Below are positions 10,535 through 22,694 of a DNA stretch of 64,000 nucleotides, in pieces. Origin of the DNA: Erinaceus europaeus. Taxonomy: Eukaryota; Chordata; Mammalia; Eulipotyphla; Erinaceidae. The notes below the pieces were generated by a model, which did no database searches, was not told the DNA's origin, and saw nothing but the letters and a program-made list of their open reading frames with translations. The position numbers were made by a program, and so were the translations under genes. Numbering within the stretch: position 1 is the first letter of the stretch; the number at the start of each line of letters is the position of its first letter. The stretch spans positions 56,267,451-56,331,450 of the forward strand of contig NC_080164.1 in NCBI RefSeq assembly GCF_950295315.1, written 5' to 3'.

Positions 10535-12394
10535 AACCATCATTAACAGAAAAATGTTTTTAAAAGATCCCTTGATGGCAGCTCCAGAAGCGAAGCCCGA
10601 CATTTTCTTAGCTGATGGCCTAACTTCGTGAAGGTATTTTCTGTCCTCCCAGCATGCCTGCTGGATCCCTGGTTTGGCGAGGTTGCTAAGGTAAACACTC
10701 TTTCCATTAAGGATCACAGCCCACGAGTGGCCTAAAGCTCAAATAAATGACCAAGGAGCAAGTTAAACATTCCCTTGAGCGATTTTAACCTATGCAATGG
10801 CTTTTTTTTTTTTGGAAAATTGCCTATTTTTCATGTTTGGCCAGGAGGGGGATCTTTTAGTCCCACCCCCTTTTTTCTTTTTCTTTTCAGCTGAGTATAT
10901 CTTCTCTTTCATTTATTCATTCATTGGATGAAGGATGGAAGCAGGATTCATAAATCACAGAGGGCTACCTTCCCCTGGCCCCAAGCTCCATATTTGTAAA
11001 GAAAGTCAGAGTAGAATACATGCATTATGGTAACTTTGGGGGGACTTAGGGCATGTAGCCAATTCACAGAAAGGCCCATTTCCCTTTCCTATGAAAACAG
11101 CACAGCACAAGAGGCAATGGAAAATGACACAATTCCAGAAGATTTCTCCAGCAAGAAGAGGGTTCAAGAATCCTGGTCCTCAGTGACATTTTAGCAAGAG
11201 ATTGTGCCCAGAGCTGTGAATATTGGTTTGACTTTGCTTGTTCTCTTTTGCCTCAAAAAGAATGTGCTTACAGGTCTTAGGGAAAAAAAAATCTACAAGG
11301 GTTCTGACAGTTGTCATACTTTATCATTTGACTAAGAGACTTTGGGACAGACTTATTTTCTTTTAATCTTGTTAAGTGGAGGAATCTGGCTATCTGGCAG
11401 AAGGCAGCATGTGACCAGTGAGAGAAAACATGAATGTCCTGTGGCACTTAAAGCCTCCTGGACCCTGAAGAAAGGGGATGCCTCCCCCAGAAGTTCACTC
11501 TGAATTCTTTCCTGACTACTTAGTTTTGAGACTTACTTCTTTGCAGTGTCTTTATCACTCTGCTAGATGACATGTTCCAGTGGTCCCAGAATCCTGTTTT
11601 TCCACTTTTTGTCTGCAATGTACAAGATTCCCATCAAACTGTTGAATGTACCTATTCTGATGGCAGAAGTAAAGTGTTGAAGGGAAGACCATTTTTATAG
11701 TTTCCCATGCTGGTGATTTTCAAACCTTGTTTCTCAGAACTTCAGGCACAGGAGAGCCCTAGCTAGTGGGCAGGTACCTCTTTGGCCAGAATATCTTTTT
11801 CAGAATGCAAGTCAGATTACTCACTACATTTAGAACAAAAGTGCATCTTGAGAGTTAGGCCTGTCAGGTCCTGTGTTTTGGGTTCTTTGACAGTTTTGTC
11901 CTATGCCCCTTGCTCTCTTCTCAGCCTTCTCCATGGTTCTGACCTCAAAGACTCCTCCCCATGCTTTGCCTGGAGACCAGATTAAGTGTCTGTTTGCTGA
12001 GAGGTCTTCCTTGAAGTCCAGCTGAACTGTCCTCAGTGTCCTCATTCACAGAGCACTGTGAATTCTCTTCACTGTATGAGGCTCAGCTTAGTTATTTGGT
12101 GTGGTTATTTGCTTAATGTTCATCCTTCCAATCATAGGAACAGAGACTCATCAGTTTTCTTCGTAGATATATTATCACTTGTCAGTTGCATATTGTTGAT
12201 GCTTAATAAACACACTTTTAGTGAAAGTATGATTGCATGGCACTGCCTCTTCATGTCCTAAATGATGTCTAGACTTTTCATTTTTCTTCTCTCTCCTCCA
12301 AGTTGTTTATCAGCTGTTCAGCAGAGCAGAATAACATAATTTCGCCAGTTCTCTTTCATAAAAGGGAGGGATGAGGTGAACTATTTATTACATT
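10535..12394. other. Unique sequence, possibly with conserved stretches
   Basis: I see no repeat over nearly 1.9 kb, which is unusual for this window. 10550-10760 has balanced composition and two CpGs. No open frame here looks coding. Confidence 0.45.
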
Positions 12395-12545
12395 GATTTT
12401 ATTTTAATGAGACAGACAGATAGACAGACACCCCCCTCCCCACACACACACAACTGCTTAGCTCTGGCTGTTGGTGCTGGGGATTGAATCTTGGACCTTG
12501 GAGCAGCAGGCATGAACATCTTTTGCAAAATCATCTGCTTTTCTC
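12395..12545 (-). repeat. Degenerate tRNA-SINE, antisense
   Basis: An A/T-rich edge, a GACAGACAGATAGACAGACA tract and a reverse B-box-like 'gggattgaatcttgg' indicate an old SINE-C- or SINE-F-like copy. Confidence 0.45.
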
Positions 12546-12697
12546 CCATCCTGAGTGAACCTTTCAGAGCACCTTGGTTCACTTGGATAGTGAGTCTTCT
12601 TTGTCATGTGCACACTTGAATTTGAGTCCCACCCCTACCACACTGGAAATGGCTTTGGTACAGTGGTATCTTCCCCTTATCTCTCTGTTTCTGTGTT

Positions 12698-12985
12698 TGT
12701 TTGTTTATTTATTTATTTATTTACCATGGTTATTGCTGGGGCTCAGTGCCTGCACAATGAATTCACTGTTCCCAGGGGGTATTTTTTCTTTTTTTCTTTT
12801 TCTATCTTTTTGCTTTTTTGATAGAGATTGAGAGGGAAGCAGGAGAAAGGGAGAGAGAAAGCAGCACTGTTTTATCATTCATGAAGCTTAACCCCCTGCA
12901 GGTCGGGGAGGGGGACTGGGCCCTGGTCCTTACACATGGTAATATGTGTGTTCAACAGGGTGTGTCACCTTCCTGTCACATCCCC
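12698..12985 (-). repeat. SINE-A2, antisense, diverged
   Basis: A TTTATTTATTTA edge, 'attgctggggctcagtgcc', 'cacaatgaattcactg', 'agattgagaggga' and 'cccctgcaggtcggg' follow the A2 order to the tRNA head. Confidence 0.8.
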
Positions 12986-14445
12986 CTCTCTGTCTTAAAA
13001 AAGTCTACTTGGAGTTGTGAACCCCTGACAATGACAAAAACAAAACAAAACACCTTGTTTAGACAGCTCTCAAAGAATATAGTCTTTATTCTTTATTTCC
13101 CTCCTTGGTGTGGAAAATTGGAGCTCTGATAAGTATGCACAGGGTCTGAATCCTGGAGTGCTTGGAAATAACCTGAATATCCTGGAGCCCATCCAGAGCC
13201 TGGAAGCAGATGAAGAGACCCCACTGCCCATTGCTGAGGCCTGAACTCCTTGTTCAAGCAACTGTTTTGCCAAACTGCCTTGGGCTACAGCACCAACTCC
13301 AGAGTAGGACTTGGATGAAGATATTAGAGAGTAGTTCTGACACCCACCTCTTTTTCCTTCTAAAAAAAACCCCAACTTTATGGGCCTTTCAGGAAATATG
13401 GGAGGGGAAGGTCCAGCATGTAACTGGGGCTGGAGTAGGGGTGGAGGTAAGATGGGGGGGGGGGTCTTGTTTTTCGTTCTTGACTCTAAGTCAGTCTGTT
13501 TTTGTACTTTTGTCTTTTAAGCTTTTCCACATGTGCCCCAAGGGCCCATTGGTGAGTGTATTTTATAAACTGGAGAAATGAATAAAAATAAGACCCAGAA
13601 GGAAAACACCAGAAGGAGTGTGAAGGGAAAAGTGTTAGTTCCTCTGTACCTCCCAGCTAGGGCTGCCCTGCATTTGTGGGAGTCTCAGGGTCAGGTTTAT
13701 TTGGCTTTATGGGTAAAATGTGGTGTCTTTACTCGGAGAGAGCCTCACCGGTTTTGGCCTGCTTGGTTCAACATTAATTAACTTCAGGAAAGTAAAAAGC
13801 CATTCTTTTTTATTTGACTATCTGGCTTCACAAACCTCATTGGCTTCCTGTCCCATAGGTGTTGGATTGATGGGCCTGCAAATGTGTAAAGTCTTGCACA
13901 GGAAGCCCCCCCAGTAAGGCCATTCCGAGGCTCTCACTTTCCACTGGACCCCGAACAAGCAAGCAAGAGGCCCAGGTCCCTGTGGTGGTGGTGGGGGGGG
14001 GGGCTTGGGGGGGCGAGGGCAACCTTCCATTTTCTTTTTTTAAGGTTAGGCCCAGATGAGGGGCTTCTTAGGAGTAAATTCTCCAAACTGCCCCCCCCCC
14101 CAATCAAATACAGCCCAATCTCTCCAAAAATTTAAAAGCATCATATTTAGGAAATCTGGAAAAACTTTGAAATAACTTCAGAAGGTGTGTGTATACTTTT
14201 TGTCTTCTGAACCTAAGGCTTTATCCTCCAAACCCTGATGAAGCAACTTGGTTAGTAAAAAATAAATTTTGAGAATGTATACCTAGCATATGCATATTTA
14301 TTTATCTTAATTTACAAATACATATTTTTTACTTGAAGTTGCACATTAAACTTAATCCTTTAAAGAAAATGTTTAGAATTGATACAGGTGAAATAAGTAA
14401 TTAAAAATAATGGCTTTGTTGTTGTTGTTCCTGCTGTTACTTCAC
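12986..14445. other. Mostly unique sequence with G-rich tracts
   Basis: It contains G-runs at 13453-13464 and 13985-14012 and a C-run at 14091-14101. 13720-13910 looks compositionally conserved but has no coding or splice pattern I can defend. Confidence 0.4.
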
Positions 14446-14628
14446 AACAACAGTTGGGACTTTACTGCTCCAGGCTGACTTTTTCAGATGGAAATAGAGA
14501 CAGAGACAGACAGAGAGACAGACCACAGCACTAAAACTTCCTTCAATACCTTGGGGGCTGGGCTCAAACCTGGGTGGTATGCATGACAAAACAAGCACAC
14601 TGTCTAAGTGAACTATCTTGCTGGCCTT
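14446..14628 (-). repeat. SINE-F-like, antisense
   Basis: It has a GACAGAGACAGACAGAGAG tract, the reverse B-box-like 'gggctcaaacctggg' and 'gaactatcttgctggcc' at the tRNA head. Confidence 0.55.
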
Positions 14629-15117
14629 AAGATTTTTTTTTTTCCTGCTCTTTGTTGTTCTCACTTAGATACAATATCAATGATCATATTTACAACATTG
14701 GGATTGGATAGATGCATTGCTTTTTGAAAATTTTGCTACAAAACTTTGTTATGTTGTAAGGTAAAATTCTGGTTCTAGGTTTGTTTTTTTAATACCTGGG
14801 CTGTAACAACTAAAAATGTATGAGAATAATGTGATAACCACTATAGTATGGAATCTACAATAGGTAAAAATGATATATACATCCACATGTAGGAAAGGAA
14901 TTGGAGCTGTCATCCCAGCTTCTATAGGGGCAAACATTTTAATCTGTTACAAAGTGGTGAAAGGGAACAAGCAGTTGAGGGTGTCAACTCCTTTGGGTCA
15001 CAGAATTCTCTCCTTTCTTTCAAATACCTCTAGTCAGTACCCACCTCTATATCTGACAGTGATTTTCTGTCCCATAGAAGCAATCTAGATAGCAAATTTA
15101 GCAAAGCTTATTTCTCT

Positions 15118-15228
15118 CTTTTTAAAATTTATTTAAAAAAGGAGACATTAACAAAACCATAGGATAAAAGGGGTACAACTTCACACAATTCCCACCACCA
15201 GATCCTTATCACATCCCTTACCCTGAGC
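15118..15228 (-). repeat. Element X, very short 3' end
   Basis: 'ttatttaaaaaaggagaca', 'aaaccataggataaaagg' and 'acttcacacaattcccacc' give about 110 bp of the X 3' end, severely 5'-truncated. Confidence 0.75.
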
Positions 15229-15359
15229 TTATTTTTCTTAATTATTGTAAGAGGCAGAATATTCTTCAGAGGTGTCCAGTCCCAATCCCTAGAAACTGTC
15301 AACATGTGACCTTACATAGTAAAGTGAGTTTTTCAGATATGACTAAGGTTTAGAATCTT

Positions 15360-15563
15360 TTAAAATATTTATTAATTTATTCATTTATTGGATAGAGGCA
15401 GAGAGAAACTAGGATGGAAGTGGGGGATATTGAGGGAGAGAGAAGAGAGACAACCTGCAGCACTGCTTCACCACTAGTGAAGCTTCTCTTCTTGCAAGTC
15501 CTGAGCCCAGGTCCTTGCACATGGTAACATGTGTTCTCAACTGAGTGTGCTACCATCCAACCC
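15360..15563 (-). repeat. SINE-B, antisense
   Basis: It has a TTTATTTATTCATTTATTGG edge, 'gaggcagagagaaac', 'cagcactgcttcacc' and tRNA head near 15540. It is the first of two insertions at one target; the site tttagaatctt lies at 15349-15359 and, mutated, at 15564-15574. Confidence 0.85.
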
Positions 15564-15574
15564 ATTTATAATCT

Positions 15575-15852
15575 TTTTATTATTATTATTATTATTTATT
15601 CCCTTTTGTTGCCCTTGTTGTTTTATTGTTGTAGTTATGATTGATGTCGTTGTTGTTGGATAGGACAGAGAGAAACGGAGAGAGGAGGGGAAGACAAGGG
15701 GAGAAATATAGACACCTGCAGACCTGCTTCACTGCTTGTGAAGCGACTCCCCTGCAGATGGGGAGCCGAGGGCTCGAACCCGGATCCTCACGCCAGTCCT
15801 TGCGCTTTGCGCCACGTGTGCTTAACCCGCTGCGCTATCACCTGACTCCCCA
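15575..15852 (-). repeat. SINE-A, antisense
   Basis: A well-preserved SINE-A ('ggctcgaacccggatcc', 'cttgcgctttgcgcc'). It sits between the second and third copies of the target tttagaatctt (15564-15574 and 15853-15863). Confidence 0.9.
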
Positions 15853-16332
15853 TTTAGAATCTTAAACAGAGAAATTACCCTGAAATATCTATGCCACTAG
15901 ACTTTAATAGCAGATAACTTTCTCTGACTGGAGTTGGACAGGAGAGATAAAAGGGATGGGGTCTTGTGCCATTTGAAATGTGAGGAGGATTCTGCCTACT
16001 GTTTGTTGGAGGCATCCCTACAGAATCATGAGTAGCAACATACAACCTCCAGGAGCAAAGACAGGCCAGCAGACAGCCTGCAAGGAAATAGCAACCTCAG
16101 TCCTACAGCCTCATGGGACTGAATTCTGCCAACAACCTGAAATCAGCTAGGAAGAAGCTCCTTCTCTACAGCTCAAGTAAGGAAAGTGACCTTACCCACA
16201 CTTTGATTTTGACCTAGGGAGGCACCAAACAAATCCAGCTGGACTTCTGACTTACATAAACTGTGAGATTTGTTCTTTTTTAATTTGCTAAATTTGTGGT
16301 GATTTGTTAAGGCAGCAATAGAAACCTAATAC

Positions 16333-17221
16333 AATTATATGTCAGAAAAAATGTGAATAAAAGTTCTGATAGTTTCTTCCTGTGTCTCAGTGGTTTACCT
16401 TATATCTAGGATTTTAGTCACCACTTGGGATTCTTCTTCTTCTAGCACTGGGATAAGAACTAGAAGTAACTTTTAGGATGTATTTTTGAGCCATTATCAA
16501 GGAATCCAGAGAAGAGAGATTTCTTGCCCTGGTGTGAAGCAATTTAATAATAAACTCTGAATCTAATTATTTTATTTTTTTAATTGGGGGGTTTAATGGT
16601 TACAGTAGAGTTTAATTGTCCTAACAACTGTTGCCAACATGCCAAATGTCCACTCTTCAGTCCTTCCTATCCTTTTTCTCCTCATGGTGATGACAGGCAC
16701 AGTGATGGTGTAGGTTCATAGTAGGATCTATTCTGTTTACAGTGACTTATTATGGGTCATTTCTTTGATATTTATTACAGTTGGTTGATGATAGAAGGCT
16801 TGACTTAAATAAATGAAAACTCTCCAAAGGTGTCTATGACCTAGTCCCTTGAAACTATGAACACAAGATCGTAGGTGGCAAATGGAATTTGCATATGTGT
16901 AGGGGTAAGTATATTAAAATGTAGAGATTATCCTGGTATATCCAAGTGTGCCAGTGTAATGGGCACATAAATGGAAAAAGGTTAAGTGTTGCTCAAAGTA
17001 AGGTCAGTAAGCCATAGGTTCTACATTCCTGGTAGAGCAGGATCTACATCCTCAGGACACAGGTGAAAGAAAAAACATTTAGATGTGGGTATCAAGGTGG
17101 GGCAGCTGAAAGTCAGAGCTGACTGTCTGTGATTGTGTAGTGGCTCTCATTTTCACCACCATATTTGTTTGTCTCAGTATGTTTATTTGGAATATTTTCC
17201 TGCTTATATTTCTATCTTGCA
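16333..17221 (+). repeat. Mixed unique DNA with a second MLT1-like fragment
   Basis: About 16810-17110 resembles an MLT1 LTR 5' half ('gtgtctatgacctagtccc', 'gagattatcctggtat', 'tgtaatgggcac'). 16555-16800 may be a worn L1 3' end. The rest is unassigned. Confidence 0.45.
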
Positions 17222-17310
17222 ATTAAAAGAAGAAGGAGGAGGAGGAGGAGAAGGAGAAGAAGGAGAAGGAGAAGGAGAAGGAGAAGAAGAAGAAGAAGAC
17301 TTGAAATCTT
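17222..17310. repeat. (GGAGAA)n purine-rich low complexity
   Basis: A GAA/GGA tract that produces the Glu/Gly and poly-Arg frames. It is not coding. Confidence 0.95.
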
Positions 17311-17343
17311 CTCTCCTAGACTTTCCTTAGCCTTTCTTTTCTT

Positions 17344-17492
17344 TTTAGAATTTATTTATTTATTCATGAGAAAGATAGGAGGAGAGAAAGTACCAGACAT
17401 CACACTGGTACATGTGCTACGGGGGATCAAACTCAGGACATTATGGTTGAGAATCTAATGCTTTATCCTCTGCACTACTTCCCAGACCACCC
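17344..17492 (-). repeat. SINE-E, antisense
   Basis: It has an ATTTATTTATTTATTCATGA edge, 'gatcaaactcaggacatta' as reverse B-box and 'tgctttatcctctgcacta' at the tRNA head. Confidence 0.7.
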
Positions 17493-18686
17493 TAGCCTTT
17501 CTTTACTTCTTAGAATTCATTGTTCAAAGATTAATTCTGGCACTTGTCATATGCTGCTTTGTATTGCTATTAAAAAATGGACAGTGTTCATTTTGACCCA
17601 GGAGGTAGACCTTACATGCCATGCTATATGCCTCTCCATGGTCTACTGTAACTTGGCATGTTGGCACACATATAAGAAGCATCATGAATATGTTTATGTT
17701 GAATGAGTGAAGAGATGCTGTTGATTTCCTTTGTTCATTGTTTCTTCTGATTTTACATCTTAAGCATAGTTTTTTCCTTCAGTGACAACTGTTTGTCTTA
17801 TCTATAGGTTAAAGTGGGGCAAGTATGCTTCTGCAATCCTATTTGGATGAATAATAGTATGTCTATTTCTGTCTGCACCACAAATGCAAAATAGTTTTAA
17901 AGGTACCACTGTGTCAAGAAGTCTAAACTGGATTAGATTGACCTTAGTCTTGGAAGAAGCCACAGCACTAATGATGCCAATTTTGTCTTGTGTGTAATTT
18001 TAGGCAGCAGCTCCCCCTTTCTTTTTCTCTTCTCCTTTCCCCCCACCACACAACTATGACCCTTTAACAGGATGTGCTACTTGATAAGCTTGACTTCTAG
18101 TTGACTCTCTATAAAGGTCCCATCTAGTTGCTGGATGGCAGTGTTGGCCACCAGAGTCTTATACACACAGGTTTAAGGACTCACTTTGGACCATGAGGCT
18201 GCCATTGTTGGATCCAGTCCTTGACATGTCCTGACCTTGCTGCTGGCTTGACTCCATCTGCTCTCAGATTTCCACCAAACAGATCTGACTGAGAATCCAG
18301 TCAGATGCCTGGTGGGTAGCTCTTTTCCTTCTTAGAGGGAAGACCCCTTAGAAGAACTGGCCTTTCCTGGAATCCCATTGCCTAGTAAGTCAAGTTCATA
18401 CACTCTGCCTGGCATTCAAAGCTTGCCAAAAGGACTTTGCAAATGTTCTCTAAAATAACTCCTGCACTAGTCAGATTGGTCTTCTGGATCTCCCCTGCTC
18501 ACATTATACTTATTTTTGACTATGCCTACTATTTAAGCACCCTCATCATAAGTATTTGTTCTGTTCTCCCAACTTAATATATATTATTGCTTAAAAAATT
18601 CAGATAACTGATTCAGTTGATTTTTTCCCCTCCTTGATTGCCACATGTCCTATTATTTGTCCCTTTATTTTTGCCCATATTAGTCT
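17493..18686. other. Unique sequence
   Basis: No repeat or exon can be assigned over 1.2 kb. Confidence 0.45.
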
Positions 18687-18954
18687 TTTAAAAAATATTT
18701 ATTCCCTTTTGTTGCCCTTGTTGTTTTTTGTTGTAGTTATTATTATTGTTGTTGTTAGATAGGACAGAGAGAAATGGAGAGAGAAGGGGAAGACAGAGAG
18801 GGGGAGAGAAAGATAGATACCTGCAGAACTGCTTCACTGATTATGAAGTGACTCCCCTGCAGGTAAGGAACCAGGGGCTCAAACCAGGATCCTTGAGTGG
18901 GTCCTTATGCTTCACATTATGTGCATTTAACCCAGTGCGCTACTGCCTGGTCCC
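18687..18954 (-). repeat. SINE-A, antisense
   Basis: 'ttattcccttttgttgccc', 'aggacagagagaaatgg', 'cccctgcaggtaagg' and 'ggctcaaaccaggatcc' run to the tRNA head ('gcgctactgcc'). Confidence 0.9.
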
Positions 18955-19079
18955 CTTAAAATTATTGTTAATAAGTACTCTACCTGGTACTTAAGAAAGA
19001 TCCAAAAGAATATGTATTAGAAGTGACTGGGTGATAGGCATGGTGACTAATTCTTCACTTTTATTGCTTGATGTAATCA

Positions 19080-19460
19080 AAAAATACCTTATGACCAGGT
19101 AATTCTACTTGGGGGAGCTATCTTAGAGAAACCCTGTTTCATGTGCACAAGATGTATGTAAGGGTGATTTCTGCAGTAGTGTTAGTCACAGTAAATAGAA
19201 CAGTCTGAATGTTCATCAAGATAAATAAGGTGTATTAAATTCATATAATGAAATTCAACACAGCAGATAGAATGAATAAACTAAGGTTATATCTAACAGT
19301 TCAGATCTTAGCACACATAATGTTAAAAAAAGATTGATCAAGTGTAGAAGCAAATGTGATGCTGATGCTGTTTGTGTGAAACCTTAAGATATATCAAATG
19401 TTACTCTATATGAATATGGAACTTTAGTATTAAAATATGCATGGAAATGATATATATGAG
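19080..19460 (+). repeat. Ancient L1 3'-portion fragment
   Basis: The succession 'atgaccaggtaattctac', 'gtgttagtcacagtaaata', 'gaatgttcatcaagataaa' and 'tcatataatgaaattcaa' resembles the C-terminal ORF2 region of old L1s. No intact reading frame remains. Confidence 0.45.
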
Positions 19461-19744
19461 GTTGGCCAACAATGTGCACTGGTCATGTCCAGTCTTCCCC
19501 CTATATTTGTGTGACCTAGGAACTAGGATCAAATTTTTCCCTTTCTTTCTCTTTTTTTCTTCCAATTTTAAGTAATTAGTGAAAGTTATATGTCAATTAT
19601 AGTCAAATACATCTCAGTAAAGTAGAAAAACATACACAAAAGTAAAAATCTGGTAAAAATACACTTTATGACACCTGAAAATGACAAGGAAAGCAAAATT
19701 TCAGTGTCTATCAATAAAATTTATTAGAACACCACTATGCAGGG

Positions 19745-20052
19745 GCTGGGCAGTAGCATAGTAGGTTAAGCGCACATGGCATGAAGTGCAAGGACCAGCA
19801 TAAAGATCCCGGTTTGAACCCCCTGGCTTCCTACCTGCAGGGGGGTTGCTACACAAGCGGTGAAGCAGGTCTGCAGGGCTCTATCTCCCCCCCCCCCCCC
19901 CCCCCCCCCGTCTTCCCTTCCTCTCTCGATTTCTCTCTGTCTTATCCAGCAACAGTAAAAACAAGGGTAACAAAATAAAGGGAAAAAAAAGGCCTCCAGG
20001 AGCAGTGGATTCATAGTGCAGGCACTGAGCCCCAGTTATAACCCTGGGGAAA
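19745..20052 (+). repeat. SINE-A2, sense, with a 23-nt poly(C)
   Basis: tRNA head 'ggggctgggcagtagcat', B-box 'ggtttgaaccccc' and A2 extension 'ggcctccaggagcagtgg' ending in poly(A). The internal CT segment has expanded into an uninterrupted C-run at 19887-19909. Confidence 0.9.
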
Positions 20053-20366
20053 AAAAAAAGAACACCACCATGCTCACTTTTTTATATGTTGTCTATGTCC
20101 TTTGTGCTTCAAGGGCATGATTATCAAGGGGCAACAAGAACTGGGCTGAGAATATCAGAGGTTGAGAATACCTTTTGGACTTTTCCAGAAAATATTTGCT
20201 AACTGCCCCCACACCTATGGACATCTAATCTTTGACAAACGTGCCCAGACTATTAAATGGGCAAGGAGAGTATCTTCAACAAGTGGTGTTGCAAAAAATC
20301 GGGTTGAAACCTGCAGAAGAATGAAACTGAACCACTATATTTCACCAAACACAAAAGTAAATTCCA

Positions 20367-20673
20367 GGGAGTCAGGCGGTAGAACAGCAGGTTAAGTGCA
20401 TATGGCTCAAAGCGCAAGGACTGGTGTAAGGATCCCGGTTCCACCCCGGGCTCCCCACCTGCTGGGGGCAGGGGTCGCTTCACAGGCGGTGAAGCAGGTC
20501 TGCAGGTGTCTATCTTTCTCTTCCCCTCTCTGTCTTCCCCTCCTCTCTTCATTTCTCTCTGTCCTAGCTAACAATGACATCAATAACAACAACAATAACT
20601 ACAACAACAATGAAAAACAATAAGGGCAACAAAGGGAAAATAAATAAATAAATATAAAAAAATTTTAAAAAAG
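20367..20673 (+). repeat. SINE-A, sense, in L1
   Basis: Head 'gggagtcaggcggtag', CT region and tail with 'caacaacaataactac'. The 10-bp duplication gtaaattcca lies at 20357-20366 and 20674-20683. Confidence 0.92.
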
Positions 20674-20879
20674 GTAAATTCCAAAGGGATCAAGGATTTG
20701 GATGCTAGACCAGAAACTATCAAATGCTTAGAGGAACATATTGGCAGAATTCTTTTCCATCTAGATTTTAAAGGCATCTTCAGTGGCACAAATCCAATTA
20801 CAAAGAAGGCTAAAACAAACAAAAACCATTGGGACTACAACAGATTAAGAAGCTTCTGCACAGCAAAAGAAACCTCCAC

Positions 20880-21058
20880 CTGGGGTGGGGGTAGATAGCA
20901 TAATGGTTATGCAAAGAGATTCTTAAGCCTGAAACTCCAAAGTCCTAAACCAATCCCCTGCACCACCATAAACCAGAGCTGATAAATGCTTTGGTAAAAA
21001 TACCCCCCCCCCAAACAAAAACAAAAAACCAAAACAACAACAACAAAAAACCACCACC
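20880..21058 (+). repeat. SINE-C, sense, in L1
   Basis: 'tagcataatggttatgcaaa', 'ctgcaccaccataaaccaga' and 'gctttggtaaaaata' define the C family. It ends in a long C-then-A-rich tail with (CAA)n. Confidence 0.88.
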
Positions 21059-21594
21059 CAAAGGGATTCCATAGAGAGTGGGAGAAGATATTTATATTTA
21101 TATGCCATACCTCAGACAAGAGTTTAATAACCAAAATATATAAAGAGCTCACCAAACTCAGCAACAAGAAAACAAATGACCCCATTGAAAAATGGGAAGA
21201 GGGTATAAACAGAGTATTAACCCAAGAAGAGATCCAAAAAGCCAACAAACATATGAAACAATGCTCCAAGTCAATGATTGTCAGAGAAATGCAAATAAAG
21301 GTAACAATGAAATTTCACTTCACTCCTGTGAGAAAAGGTGGCACTCCTGTCAGAAAAGATAGCAGCAACAAATGCTAGAGAGGTTGTAGGGTTAAAGAAA
21401 CCCTCCTGCATTGCTGGTGGGAATGTAAATTGGTCCAACCCCTGTGGAGAGCAGTCTGGAGAACTCCCAGAAGGCTAGAAATGGACCTACCCTATGACCC
21501 TGCAATTCCTCTCCTCGGGATATATCCTAAAGAACCAAACATATCCACCAAAAAAAGATTTGTGTATACCTATGTTCATAGCAGCACATTTTAA

Positions 21595-21882
21595 AAAATA
21601 TTTATTTATTTATTTATTCCCTTTTGTTGACCTTTTTTATTATTGTAGTTATTGTTGTTGCAATTGATGTTGTTGTTGAGTAGGACAGAGAAATGGAGAG
21701 AGGAGGGCAAGACAGAGACAGGGAGAGAAAGATAAACACCTGTAGACCTGCTTCACTGCTTGTGAGGTGACTTCCCTGCAGGTGGGGAGCCAGCCGGGTG
21801 CTTGAGCCGGGATCCTTACGCTGGTCCTTGGGTTTTGTGCCATGTGCACTTAACCCGCTGCACTACTGCCCGATCCCTAGTT
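21595..21882 (-). repeat. SINE-A, antisense, in L1
   Basis: A TTTATTTATTTATT edge, 'cctgtagacctgcttcac', 'gcttgagccgggatcc' and 'ctgcactactgcccgatccc'. It interrupts the L1 segment that resumes at 'gcacaatttgtaatagcc'. Confidence 0.9.
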
Positions 21883-22351
21883 GCACAATTTGTAATAGCC
21901 AAAATCTGGAAGCAACCCAGGTGTCCAACAGATGAGTGGCTGAGCAAGTTGTGGTATATATACACAATGGAATACTACTCAGCTATTAAAAATGGTGATT
22001 TTCTCATTTTCAGCCCATCTTGGATGGAGCTTGAAGGAATCATGTTAAGTGAGATAAGTCAGAAACAAAAGGATGAATATAGGATGATCTCACTTATGTG
22101 CATAAGTTGAAAAACAAGATCAGAAGGGAAAACACAAGGCAGATCTTGGACTGTAGTTGATGTATTGCACCAAAGTAAAAGATTCTGGGGTAGTGGGAGA
22201 GGGTTCAGGTCCTGGAACACAATGGCAGAGGAGGACCTAGTGGGGGTTGAGTGGAAATGTAGAAAACCAATAAATGTTACACATGTATAAACTATTGTAT
22301 TTTACTGTCAACTGTAAACCATTAATTCCCCAATAAGGAAATAAATAAAAA

Positions 22352-22694
22352 ATTTGGAAAGTACTATCATGATGCTGGACTGCCTTCCCTGGGCAGATGA
22401 CCTCAGCAATGTGTCCTGGAATTCCTACCTCCCTAGAGCCCTACCCCATTAGGGAAAGGTAGAGACATGCTGGGGTTATGGATAGACCTGTCAATGCCCA
22501 TGCCCAGTGGAGAAGCAATTATAGAAGCCAGATCTCCAACCTTCTGTGACTCTTAGAGCTCTCTGATCCTCTTTATCCAGAAAAGAATAGGAAGGCTTTG
22601 ATTGGAGGGGATGGGATATAGCATGCTAGTGGTAGGAATTGTATCCCTCTTATCCCACAGTCTTATTGATCATTATTAAATCACCAATAATAAA
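22352..22694 (+). repeat. Element X 3' end, sense, between two L1 tails
   Basis: 'ccttccctgggcagatgac', 'aatgtgtcctggaattcc', 'ggagaagcaattatagaagc' and an AATAATAAATAAAAAAG tail. It is placed directly after one L1 tail and before a second one. Confidence 0.75.

Larger units (their letters stand above)
15240..16332 (+). mobile_element. MLT1-type LTR (ERVL-MaLR), split by two SINEs
   Basis: Parts at 15240-15359 and 15853-16332 match the MLT1 LTR pattern: 'gtccagtcccaatccctag' early, then 'tttgattttgacctaggga', 'ggacttctgacttacataa', 'gctaaatttgtggtgattt' and 'gcagcaatagaaacctaat' at the end. It is an ancient solo LTR with no internal ERV sequence seen. Confidence 0.8.
20200..22350 (+). pseudogene. 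L1 ORF2 3' half and 3' tail, interrupted by three SINEs
   Basis: L1 pieces lie at about 20200-20366, 20674-20879, 21059-21594 and 21883-22350. They encode fragments of the ORF2 C-terminal region; one frame near the end reads WYIYTMEYYSAIKN and ELEGIMLSEISQKQK. The piece ends with an ORF2 stop, a short 3' UTR, 'taattccccaataagg' and an A-rich tail. Stops, frameshifts and SINEs make it non-functional. Confidence 0.9.

Noticed and set aside
17133..17458. Arg-rich and Glu-rich frames
   Set aside because: They are translations of the (GGAGAA)n tract plus a SINE edge.
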